Shown here: piece by piece, positions 24,256 through 33,900 of the stretch
How the letters are laid out: every line of letters starts with the position of its first letter
Numbering within the stretch: the first letter of the stretch is position 1
From: a virus
DNA: 64,000 nt
IMG/VR virus record: IMGVR_UViG_3300044729_001198
Location: 1 to 64,000 of that record
Strand: one strand, 5' to 3'
The notes under the pieces: model-generated
The model's database searches: none
What the model was told of the DNA's origin: nothing
Seen by the model: the letters and a program-made list of their open reading frames with translations, nothing else
Position numbers and translations under genes: made by a program

Positions 24256-26733
24256 TTACCATTTTTTACAAGACCAATAACGAGCTTTCCATCTTGGCCC
24301 AGGACTATCACAATTGTGTCTGGCTCTGAATGATGCTCTTGCTTCGGGATTGTCTTTACGGATTCTCATCGTACCACCCTTAGCATCACCACCTTGTCCA
24401 AAGTTTACTTTAACAACATTACCTTTGTCGTTCTTAACATATACTTTGAATTTCTTAACATCACCTTGCATGATTTTACCAAGCTTTACTTTACGACCTT
24501 GGTATTCAGCCTCACCTAATTGCTTTTTGTATTTTTTAATATCATCACGAACTTCTTCAAAGTCCGACCACATTCCGTTTTTGATAAAATATACGGCGCC
24601 TTTAAAATCTTTGAATCCCAAATATTTAACTAAATTCTTATCAGAGTATAATTGCTTTAGAACTTCTTTAACACCAGCAGACGCAAGATTCATTTCTTCT
24701 ATTTTTGATTCAAAAACAGGAACCTGAATACCAAATGATTTTAATTTGGCTTGTAATGATTGTTGCTCTTCTTGGTCACCAAATTTAATGTAAGACAACA
24801 CTTCTTTGAATGACTTGAATCCGAGTTTAGGTAACACCTCTTTATTATTAAAAATCGTAGTCAATAATTCTTTGACACCGGCCGATTTGAATTTCAATTC
24901 TCTTAACCCAGCTCGTTCTGATGTCATATATGATTCAAGGTACTCTTTAAAATCTTCAATCTCTTCGTAATTTTCAACATCATACTCATCAACCACTTCT
25001 TCCTCTTCTTCTTTTACAAAAGATTTAGCTTGTGGGTTTGAATATAATTTACCAATCTCAATTCCGTTTTGTTCCATGAATGATTTGATAGCATGGTATT
25101 CTTCTTTGATGATAGTTTTTAATACGTTGAGTTTTTTGTTCTCATCTAATTTTTCTTCTTCGGTTTCTTCATCAAGTTTTTTAACAGGATACATTTTTCC
25201 GTTGAATTCGAATTCAGTCAAACCTTCTTGACGAGCTTTGAACAAAGCGCCAGTAAAAGCATTACCTTCTACCATTTGCTTTTTATTCATCATACTTTCC
25301 ATGATACCAACAGCAATATCACCAACCAAAAAGTCAGGTTTAGTTGCGTATTTTTTGTTCACAATAGCAACTCTATTACCACTCTTATCTTGAACTACAT
25401 AAATCGGCATTGGTGAAGTAGCAAAGATGTATCTCATGCCGGTTTTCTTTAATTCAGTACCAACACTCATAAATGAAGAAGCAGCTTCAACAGCCGACTT
25501 GATTTTTTCCATATCATTTGATGATATACCTTCATTTACATTATCTTGATAAAGAACTTGAATATCTTTAATGTCACCTGTGAATGGTCCGTTCAATGTA
25601 TTAATGGTTACTTTGTTACCACTAATTTTCATTACCATGCCGGTTTTGTTTTTTGATTTGAAATGTACAAAATCACCAATCTCAAAATCACCAACGTTTG
25701 CTTCAGTTAATGAACTATCACTAACAATACCTTCATAATTAGCCATGGTTAATACATCATTTTCTTTTGACATTTTAATCACATTCTGACTAACGTTGTG
25801 TAAGTCCATATCACTTTTTGCATCTTCACGAGAATATTCTAATAAACGAATAAAAAGCGGAACATCCATTGAGATGGTGTCTATACTATCATTAGCTTCT
25901 GAAATTCCTTGTTGTTTGTTTTTCATATCAGCAAAGGCTTGTGCTTCTTCTTTGGTAGCAAACCCCTTTACTCTAACCTCACCTTCCCAAACAGCCCACG
26001 GCTCATTTGGATTCTTACAAGGTCTTACTACATATTTGTCATTTGGGTCACCGGTATGTGATTCATTTATCGACTCTTCAATACCTTTTTTAGAACGGAT
26101 TTTGTATTTCTTGTAAAGGTAATCCATTGACTTGATGTTTTGTTTTAACTGCCATGCGTGGTCATCATTTACTCTTTTTAAACGAACCATTAATTGAATG
26201 TCAGAATCAGACGCTACTTCAGCAAATTTAGGACCAATTACCCAAGATTGTTTACCTCTATAAAGGTCAACATTAATATCAGCCTCGTTTACGGATTCTG
26301 ATTTAGTTTTCCAAGTACCACCTTTTTCTTTGTACCACTTTGATGCAAATGCGTTAGCGTATGCTGATGGATATACATCGTATTTAGCCTTTGCAGCAGC
26401 AACGGCTCTATCCCAAAGAGCAGGGTTGTTGGGTTCGTTTTCTTCGTTAATCGATTCCTTTACACAATTTGGAACTTCTTTACCATTTTTCATTTTCATT
26501 CCTATTTGTTTGTATCCATCCCAACACGGGCTGTCTTCCTTGATAGATTCAAATCTAAACTTACCTTTAGGCGCTTCTTGTTTAAAATATTTTAAAGCAA
26601 ACTCTGATTTAAGGTTTGGAGCATATTGGCCGATTTCTTTTCCGTTCTTTAAAACGATATGAGTTAACATACCACCCCAACGGAAAACTTTTGCAAGTTC
26701 ATAATCACCAATTTTAGCAACAACTTTAGCCAT
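24256..26733 (-). CDS. Multi-module head polyprotein candidate (825 aa)
   Basis: This protein reads as at least nine small domains in series. Candidate gp21-type junctions fall after INE97, VNE150, INE224, ISE279, LTE344, VNE401, MVE489 and LGE741, with 53-88 residues between the first seven. Modules include CWDGYKQIGMKMKNGKEVPN (70-89), a helical one around DVYPSAYANAFASKWYKEKG (119-138), one around VPLFIRLLEYSREDAKSDMD (291-310) and an SH3-like piece (346-398). An EGNAF module (489-520) is related to those in the 467-residue protein. Two tandem SAGVKE...LGFK[SD]FK units follow (617-650, 685-718), and a terminal basic domain ends RARHNCDSPGPRWKARYWSC. Several modules resemble ones I recall next to prohead genes of marine T4-type phages. 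I see no catalytic motif. Confidence 0.7.
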   Translation of the reverse strand: MAKVVAKIGDYELAKVFRWGGMLTHIVLKNGKEIGQYAPNLKSEFALKYFKQEAPKGKFRFESIKEDSPCWDGYKQIGMKMKNGKEVPNCVKESINEENEPNNPALWDRAVAAAKAKYDVYPSAYANAFASKWYKEKGGTWKTKSESVNEADINVDLYRGKQSWVIGPKFAEVASDSDIQLMVRLKRVNDDHAWQLKQNIKSMDYLYKKYKIRSKKGIEESINESHTGDPNDKYVVRPCKNPNEPWAVWEGEVRVKGFATKEEAQAFADMKNKQQGISEANDSIDTISMDVPLFIRLLEYSREDAKSDMDLHNVSQNVIKMSKENDVLTMANYEGIVSDSSLTEANVGDFEIGDFVHFKSKNKTGMVMKISGNKVTINTLNGPFTGDIKDIQVLYQDNVNEGISSNDMEKIKSAVEAASSFMSVGTELKKTGMRYIFATSPMPIYVVQDKSGNRVAIVNKKYATKPDFLVGDIAVGIMESMMNKKQMVEGNAFTGALFKARQEGLTEFEFNGKMYPVKKLDEETEEEKLDENKKLNVLKTIIKEEYHAIKSFMEQNGIEIGKLYSNPQAKSFVKEEEEEVVDEYDVENYEEIEDFKEYLESYMTSERAGLRELKFKSAGVKELLTTIFNNKEVLPKLGFKSFKEVLSYIKFGDQEEQQSLQAKLKSFGIQVPVFESKIEEMNLASAGVKEVLKQLYSDKNLVKYLGFKDFKGAVYFIKNGMWSDFEEVRDDIKKYKKQLGEAEYQGRKVKLGKIMQGDVKKFKVYVKNDKGNVVKVNFGQGGDAKGGTMRIRKDNPEARASFRARHNCDSPGPRWKARYWSCKKW

Positions 26734-26741
26734 TTTAAACC

Positions 26742-27212
26742 TTATGAAATATATACGTTTAACTCGTATGCGCTACGCATTCCATACACTTGGATTGCCA
26801 AAGCTTTACGTTGTGGTTTTCCACCTTTTGTAAGAGAAATTATAAATCTATTGGTTTTACCTTCAGAGGGTTTTTTTGGACCTAATCCAATTTTTGTTGA
26901 AGTTTCTTCTTCATCAAAATCATAACCAGCTTTTTTAGCATATTCTAATGCGGTTTGGATTGCTGAAGTATATGTTTTATGGTAAACTTGATATGCCGCT
27001 TCTTTGATTACGGATTCATTTCTCTTATTAGAAGTGTACATACCTTTTAACCATGCAATAGCATCTTTGGTTAAGTCAAATTGTGGAAATTCTTTTTTGA
27101 ATTCTTTTATGAATTCTTGAAACGTTTCCGCTTCTTGAACCATAATGTCAATTTCGCTCATCGATGACTCATTGACTTTTTTAGATTCGGTTATAAGTGA
27201 TTTTAATCTCAT
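26742..27212 (-). CDS. Head-associated module protein (156 aa)
   Basis: The N-terminus MRLKSLITESKKVNESSMSE repeats the targeting-peptide style of the other head proteins, and RNESVIKE|AAYQVYH offers a candidate cleavage site. The C-terminal module (about 76-156: TYTSAIQTALEYAKKAGYDF, then PSEGKTNRFIISLTKGGKPQ) is a compact alpha/beta domain also known as a free-standing unit in marine T4-type phages. GAGGGAGAC precedes the start. It ends 8 bp before the 825-residue gene, so both are one transcription unit. Confidence 0.6.
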   Translation of the reverse strand: MRLKSLITESKKVNESSMSEIDIMVQEAETFQEFIKEFKKEFPQFDLTKDAIAWLKGMYTSNKRNESVIKEAAYQVYHKTYTSAIQTALEYAKKAGYDFDEEETSTKIGLGPKKPSEGKTNRFIISLTKGGKPQRKALAIQVYGMRSAYELNVYIS

Positions 27213-27267
27213 AATGTGTCTCCCTCAAGAAATAAATAGGTAGTTTATAACACTTTCGTGTTTTATT

Positions 27268-27876
27268 TTAACCTTCTACTTGGGTTTCTATTGGATTTTC
27301 TAATTTTGCTATAAATTCGGTTTTAAATTTTTCAAAATCAGAATCTAATTTAGCTTCAAATTCTTCAAATGACATTCCACCAGACCAATCTTCAAATGAA
27401 CCATCTTCATTGATGTATTGTGTTCGGAGCCCAGCCTTCAAAACTTCTTTTTCAATTTCAGCTTGTTTTAACCAAGCTTTTGCGTTTTCTAAAATTTTAC
27501 TACGTTCGTACTCTTCGTATTTACCATCAAGTTTTAGTTGAGTCTCCATATCAGTAACACACTCCAAACACATACCATGAAATGCTTTCATTTTTTCATC
27601 AGCTTGAGATGGTTTGTTACAAGTACACGTTTCTTTAGGACAGTTTGGAAAAGACTTTAAATCACTTCTCAAATCTGAAAGTTTTCCAAGTTTTACCTTG
27701 TAACCTTTCTTTTGTTCCCAAAGATTACCTTCTTCATCGGTCCATTGGTCACCAACTTCACGTTTTATATAATCTAAACTTTCACCAAAAGTAATACTTT
27801 TACGAGTTTGTGTTTTGTGAGTTCCGGCCAACATCTCTTTGACCGCTTTAACATTTCTTAATTTATCAGATGCCAT
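27268..27876 (-). CDS. Cys-rich, probable zinc-binding phage protein (202 aa)
   Basis: Residues about 75-110 hold a Cys/His cluster, FPNCPKETCTCNKP then HGMCLECV, that could bind zinc. The rest is charged and helical, with an acidic C-terminus rich in Glu, Phe and Lys. The N-terminus (MASDKLRNVKAVKEMLAG, then GESLDYIKREVGDQWTDEEG) resembles a family often found in marine T4-type phages, of unknown function. Only a poly-A stretch precedes the start; there is no clear Shine-Dalgarno sequence. Confidence 0.55.
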   Translation of the reverse strand: MASDKLRNVKAVKEMLAGTHKTQTRKSITFGESLDYIKREVGDQWTDEEGNLWEQKKGYKVKLGKLSDLRSDLKSFPNCPKETCTCNKPSQADEKMKAFHGMCLECVTDMETQLKLDGKYEEYERSKILENAKAWLKQAEIEKEVLKAGLRTQYINEDGSFEDWSGGMSFEEFEAKLDSDFEKFKTEFIAKLENPIETQVEG

Positions 27877-27910
27877 AACTTTTTTTTTGTTTCAGTATAT
27901 AAATATAAAA

Positions 27911-30910
27911 TTATTCGTAGAAAAGACCAAGTATTTGATTTAACGGAGCGAATGTTCCCGTTAACTTATAAGTTTGACCCTTGTATACAAATACAATACC
28001 CTCGTTAGGTACAATTTTGTCTTTACCGCCAATAGCAGCAAGTCTTTCCAATTCCAATCTCAATTTAGAAATCTTTTTAGGGTCACCTAACTTTTGAACG
28101 TCTTTGATTGTTTGGTCAAGTCGGTCTTTCATATTACGAACTGCCGTGTCTGGATTTACAGTCAATACTGATGACATAAATGATAATACTTCAGCACCAA
28201 CCCCCAAGAATATATCTTCAAATGGTCTAATATTATCTTTTGCAATTTTAGCGTGGTCATTTTTGTCCACACCTTGAGCCCAAGCTAATACTTTAGGGTC
28301 GGTGATGTTTTTGTTGTCTAATCTAAACGACTTATCATAGAACGCCCATCTCTTAACAAGACCCATCTTGGTTTTATTGTCAATTGTAGATGGTGATTTC
28401 GTATCAACGTAATTTTCCCACCATCTTTGATGGTATTCAGCAACACCATCTGTGTCTTTTAAATTAAATTGCTTTTGAAGTTTACCTAACTGACCATCAA
28501 ACTTTGATTTCAATGAAGATAACTTTTGTGACTTTGGTAATTGTTGAATTGGTGGACCTTGAATAGTATATTGTGATTGTACATCAGCATTTACTTGTTT
28601 AATCATACCGGCAAGAATCTTTGCATCACTTTGTTCAGCTCCAATAGCAACACCATCCTCATTATATTCCGTTGTATTGTGGAATACCAATAACGGCTGA
28701 CCGTATGGGATTACGTTTACGGATGTTGGCCAGATTACTTCAAGGTTCATAAATTTTGCACCTTGTTTGAATATCTTGTCACGTTGAGCTTTTGATAAAC
28801 TTTTGATAGCTGACGTTAGGTCTTTCATTGCAAAGTTGTAAGCATCCGTGAGACCACCACGACCTTGGAACTTACTCGCAACACCACTAATATCAAGTGC
28901 TTTTTCACCACGATTGGCAAGATGACCTTTATTTCTAGCAGCAATTAATCCACCTTTATCATCTCTCCACGAAATGGCAAGTGCTTGTCCATCGGTCTTT
29001 TCTCTGGCAAGTTCTAACTCACCATTTAGAGCACCATGGATGATTTGTTTTAGGTCACCAAAGGTAAGATTCATTTCAGTATCAAATGGATGAGCCATGT
29101 GTCCATAAGCACCACCTTCCATCAACATACCCTCATCGAGTTTATCAATAATTCTAAACTTCAGTAAGGGCTTTCCGTTGATTGTAATATCTCCCTTTTC
29201 ATTTTTACCTATAGACTTAACTACTATTCTTTTGTTTTTAAACTTACCACCAAGTACAGTATCACCAACACTAATTGGTACGTTTATATCTTCATCCAAT
29301 AAAGTTTCTTTTAATACGTTTTCGTTTGTATTGATAATATAATCTAATGTAGCATCTTTACCTTTTAAGTCTAGCCAATATTTTGATTTTATAAATTGAG
29401 AATATAAAGTTTTCATATTTGAAACGGCTTCAACTTCCCAAGGTAGTTTCATATATTCAGCAGGATTGGATTTCATTAACTTACCATAATCTTTTGCAGT
29501 TATATATTCCTTACCTTTCCACAATATTGCAGTGTAATCTTTATTTGGTAATAATTCTTTTTTACAAACCTGTTTGACATGAGTTAATTCATGTATCATT
29601 GTTTGAATTATTCTCTGATATGATTGATTAGGATTAAAGTTTAAATAAAATTTATTACCATCTACTGATGTGGAACTCAAAGATATATCACCTATCAATC
29701 CAACTTTTTCTTTTTTCTTTACTATAATTTTCGCGTTAAAACCATATTTGTCCATCATAAAAGCAACAACAGATTTAACCATTAAAGTTTCATGTTGTTT
29801 CAATTTCATTGATGTGCCAAATAAGTCTTCATCTAAAAATTTCATGAACGAATTTCCCAAAGAATAAGCTGTGGTATGGATATTTTCTGATAGCGGTAAG
29901 TGGCCCATCATATACTCTATGATTTCATATCCAAGATTAATGGCGTGTTCTTTTTTTAAGTCTTGAACATCTAACTCCTTTCTACCTTGTTTAGCGGTCG
30001 TGAAGTCATCACTTACAGGTGGAATTTCCAAATCAGTATTATTACGAATATTTCGTTTGGATGAGTATTGGTAATAATCAGATGACCCCTTTGCATCTGG
30101 TGAGACAATCACATCAGCAACCGGAAAATGCATTTGAACATAACCACCATTCACAAACCACACATCATCTTTTTGACCAGGATTCTTCGTTCCAAGTTTA
30201 CGAGTTTTTCCCGGTAATACAAACATAGTATCAGGTTCACCAGCATCAGCGCCATATTCACTACCTTCGAGTATTGAGTTTACATTATATCTTTTGAAGA
30301 ACTCTTCCATTACTGATTCTACTTTAATAAGTCGAGTAGTAATCAGATTATAAATTTTTGGGTCGAACTTTGGATATGCTTTTTGGAATCCAGCTTTTCT
30401 TTGAGATTCGTCTGAAGCTGATAACCAATCACGAACATCAGTACCACTTATAGCATTTGGTTGTTTTGGAGATACATAAACATAACCATGTTCTTTATAT
30501 CCAAATTCAGGTTTACCATCATACTTTTTAAAGTATTTACCACCCAAACGAGCTTCATCCTTTTCACCAACTACAGTAATAAAAGCCGTTGAAGTTTCAT
30601 CGAATTTAGAAATAACTTCAGTAGGAGCATATGGGTTTTTTACTTGTACAATTTGTGAAGATGGTATCTTAAACATCTTCATCATTATGTCTCTTTTTTC
30701 TTTGAAGTTAAATGGGTGTCTTGGCCCACCTTGTTGGTTTGAAGTTCCGATAAATACGTTTTCTTTACCAAACTTTTTTACAAGATGTGAATATGTAGCG
30801 TAATGACCATTATGAAATGGTTGGAATCTGCCAGCATATACAACAACTTGTCTTTTGATATTGCTTTCAACAATAACCGACTTGACCCATTCTTTAATTA
30901 AATTTCCCAT
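27911..30910 (-). CDS. Three-domain protein: NMNAT-like, HExxH peptidase, ligase-like
   Basis: Domain 1 (about 20-210) is a cytidylyltransferase-fold enzyme of the NadR/NMNAT type, with GRFQPFHNGH (27-36) and ISGTDVRDW (154-162). Domain 2 (about 216-595) carries a zinc-peptidase motif, HELTH (440-444), with a possible third ligand in WEVEA (491-495). Domain 3 (about 600-999) resembles the covalent nucleotidyltransferase fold of ATP-dependent ligases: EKTDG (637-641, candidate lysine K638), NLEVIW (722-727), LLVFHN (740-745), EGIVFVYK (970-977) and YKLTGTF (981-987). The junctions SILE215|GSEYG and MLME598|GGAYG fit gp21 cleavage, so three separate products are likely. The start has no Shine-Dalgarno sequence. 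Activities are unproven. Confidence 0.75.
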   Translation of the reverse strand: MGNLIKEWVKSVIVESNIKRQVVVYAGRFQPFHNGHYATYSHLVKKFGKENVFIGTSNQQGGPRHPFNFKEKRDIMMKMFKIPSSQIVQVKNPYAPTEVISKFDETSTAFITVVGEKDEARLGGKYFKKYDGKPEFGYKEHGYVYVSPKQPNAISGTDVRDWLSASDESQRKAGFQKAYPKFDPKIYNLITTRLIKVESVMEEFFKRYNVNSILEGSEYGADAGEPDTMFVLPGKTRKLGTKNPGQKDDVWFVNGGYVQMHFPVADVIVSPDAKGSSDYYQYSSKRNIRNNTDLEIPPVSDDFTTAKQGRKELDVQDLKKEHAINLGYEIIEYMMGHLPLSENIHTTAYSLGNSFMKFLDEDLFGTSMKLKQHETLMVKSVVAFMMDKYGFNAKIIVKKKEKVGLIGDISLSSTSVDGNKFYLNFNPNQSYQRIIQTMIHELTHVKQVCKKELLPNKDYTAILWKGKEYITAKDYGKLMKSNPAEYMKLPWEVEAVSNMKTLYSQFIKSKYWLDLKGKDATLDYIINTNENVLKETLLDEDINVPISVGDTVLGGKFKNKRIVVKSIGKNEKGDITINGKPLLKFRIIDKLDEGMLMEGGAYGHMAHPFDTEMNLTFGDLKQIIHGALNGELELAREKTDGQALAISWRDDKGGLIAARNKGHLANRGEKALDISGVASKFQGRGGLTDAYNFAMKDLTSAIKSLSKAQRDKIFKQGAKFMNLEVIWPTSVNVIPYGQPLLVFHNTTEYNEDGVAIGAEQSDAKILAGMIKQVNADVQSQYTIQGPPIQQLPKSQKLSSLKSKFDGQLGKLQKQFNLKDTDGVAEYHQRWWENYVDTKSPSTIDNKTKMGLVKRWAFYDKSFRLDNKNITDPKVLAWAQGVDKNDHAKIAKDNIRPFEDIFLGVGAEVLSFMSSVLTVNPDTAVRNMKDRLDQTIKDVQKLGDPKKISKLRLELERLAAIGGKDKIVPNEGIVFVYKGQTYKLTGTFAPLNQILGLFYE

Positions 30911-30927
30911 AATAATAAATATCCAAA

Positions 30928-33900
30928 TTACGCGCCAACCGGCGGGTCCCCAATAGTTTCATCACCACCACTATAATCAGCAGCAAATCCTCTAGCAGTA
31001 ACTATACTTAATCCTTTTACAAATGTACCCGTATTTGAGTCAGCTGTTCCTGTTACAACATTACAATTTATGTGTAAACTTATTCTACAATAACTTGACG
31101 TATATTGGTCAGGAATATTTACCACTGTGTTATATTCTGCAATACTACGACTTCCTGTTGTATTTGTGAATGCGGTCGTACACACCACATCCGAACTACC
31201 CCCACCATTCCAACTATCATATGCACTCAAATCATTAACAAGTCCAGAAGAGCCAGTCACACTTTTCCATAGTCTATATTGTACACCATGACTCACGCTC
31301 GTAGCACCGCCTTTTGTACCCTTTACTGAATATGAAAATATCATTTTATTTTCACCGGGAAGTAAATATACTGTGTATTGAGATGATGATACATAGTAGT
31401 AACCATTAGTGTCGGTATTTGTAACGGAGTATTCCGAGTAGTCACTTACAATTTGCCTACCTAAATTTCTAGCGTCTAAAATACCATTTGAGGTGTCCAT
31501 CAAAGTATATAAAGTCCCACCCACACTACGTCTAATTAATACTTCAGACCCACTAATTTGTCCATTTGATTTTAATACTAATGATGGAGTTCCAGCTATC
31601 ACTTGAGTAGATGAACTGATTGATGTCGTATTTAAAGCAAATCCACCAACAACACCACCGTTAAGTAATACATTTGATGCTGTGATTTGTCCATTTGATT
31701 TTAAAGATAAAGCGCCATTTGATGATGAGATTATATCACTACCCAAGGTAAATCCACCAATCACACCACCATTTAGCAAAGCGTTTGATGCTGTGATATC
31801 GCCATTAGATTTTACTTTAAAGTTTGTGGAATCTAATTCAAAATTACTAACAACAATCTTAACATCACTACCACTAATTAAAGCAGCCGATGCTGTGATT
31901 TGTCCGTTATCTCTTAAAATTATATTTCCGTTGGATGAACTAATTGTGTTTGCTGAAATGCCATACCCACCAATTGAACCAAATGTAGCAGTAATACCAC
32001 CTTGTAAGTATACGTTATCGGTAGCAAGACCAAAACCTGGATTTGGATTTCCAAATACCATGTTACTTCCTGCCAACCCGCTCAAGTCTCCTAATCTGGC
32101 TTTTAGTTCAACATCATAGATTCCACTACCAGTTCTTTCAACAATATCCATGTAAGGAGTAGCTTCGTCATTTGGATTTGCATTAATACGAATAAATCCG
32201 GTGTTTAATTTACCAGTTGATACTAAAACTTGACCGGCTTCATATGATTGTGAAATTGCAGGAGCATCACCAAGTGATGATGAATCACCCGTAATACCAT
32301 ATCCGTATGAACGAGTAACATACAAGTATCCTTTGAAGTTAGTACCACTTGCAGGTTCTAATCGTGACGCGGTTTCGACCTTCACATATTCAGTAGAGAA
32401 TCCAGTATCGTTTACTTTTTTAAGAACAAGGATTTCGCCATTTACAAATCCCGTAACATTATCCACCACAAAAACACTTGCCGATGGTGAAACGTTGGTG
32501 TATAGTACATCAACACTACTTTGACTACCAGCTGTTATTGTTGCTGATGTATTTGTGGAACTTGAGTATATGATAACACTTGACGTGTAGGTTGTTTGTA
32601 ATGGCGCTTGAATTGACGAGGTGTCAATCTTGATATTATTTGAATCAATTCGTTCAAGAATTGGATATGTTCTTGTAGTACCACCAGCATCAAACGTTAT
32701 CTGACCCTTTTGTGCAATAGACGTTGGAAAGGTGCTACCTAACGTAGAAACCACATTAGACGAGGTTTGTGAGTAAGAAATCGAAGAAGATAGTCTTGAC
32801 ATCGTAATCTTCGTTCCTTGTGGATGTGGTGCTGTTGATGGGTCAAACGTGTAACCAGCATCAAAGTTAAATGAGAAAACACCACTTGCTAAATTAAAAA
32901 TAGTAGCACGTGCTGTAGTTGACGGCGTACCATTGTCGGTAAAGATTGGGTCTACAGCAGCTATGTCTAATAATGGACCTATGAATGATGCGGTAGGCAC
33001 CGATGTATTGGGTAATAATGATGAATAAGAATCACTATCAAATCCCGGCTCGTTACCATTGTAATCATTTGATAAAAACGTTTCAGCTTCAAGATACGTT
33101 TGAATCGTAGTTGATAGCTGACGAGATGCTGTTACGTTTATACTTGTGTTTGTATTACTTTGTGAATAGTATAGTGTAGCAGAAGCTACATTTGCGTATA
33201 TTGGAGTACCTATTGTAAAATGTGTTGAATCTGCTTTAGATACTAACAAATAGTTGTTTCCACTATAATTTACATAATCATTACCAATTTGATTTCCAAA
33301 TCCACTTGGTAAACTTGTGGATGATGTAATCATTGAAGATGATATTGTTAATAATGTACTTACAGCAGAACCACTCACAGTAGTTGAATTTGCTATATAT
33401 AATTGACCACCAACAGCGTTTACGGATTCCTTTTCGAACGTAGTTGTTTTTAAAGTACCTCTTACTGAAATGTTTTCGAATTCAGCTTTACCATCTTGTC
33501 CGATTTTCCAACCCTTAACACCACTTGCGAAGTCTCGTGTTTGTATCTTACCACTTGAATTTATATCCAAGTTACTACTGAATATACTGCCAGTATTTAC
33601 ACCCCACCCACCAATACTTGCAGATACGAATTTTGCAAAACCTTGTGAGGTTATAGATGAAGATGCGTTATTGATATTTGATGGGGCTCCATCGATTGTA
33701 GCCGGTGTAAACAATTGATTGACTGATAGTCCAGCGTTGATAACTGCGTCAGCTCCAATAATCAATAAATTATTTTGAGGGTCAAGGTGGAATAATGATG
33801 AACTAATTTCAATGTTACCGTCAGAGCCACTTATAAATTGTGAACCAGTAGTACCAATAAAGAACTTTTCAGCTTTAATGTCAAGACTACCACCATCCTC

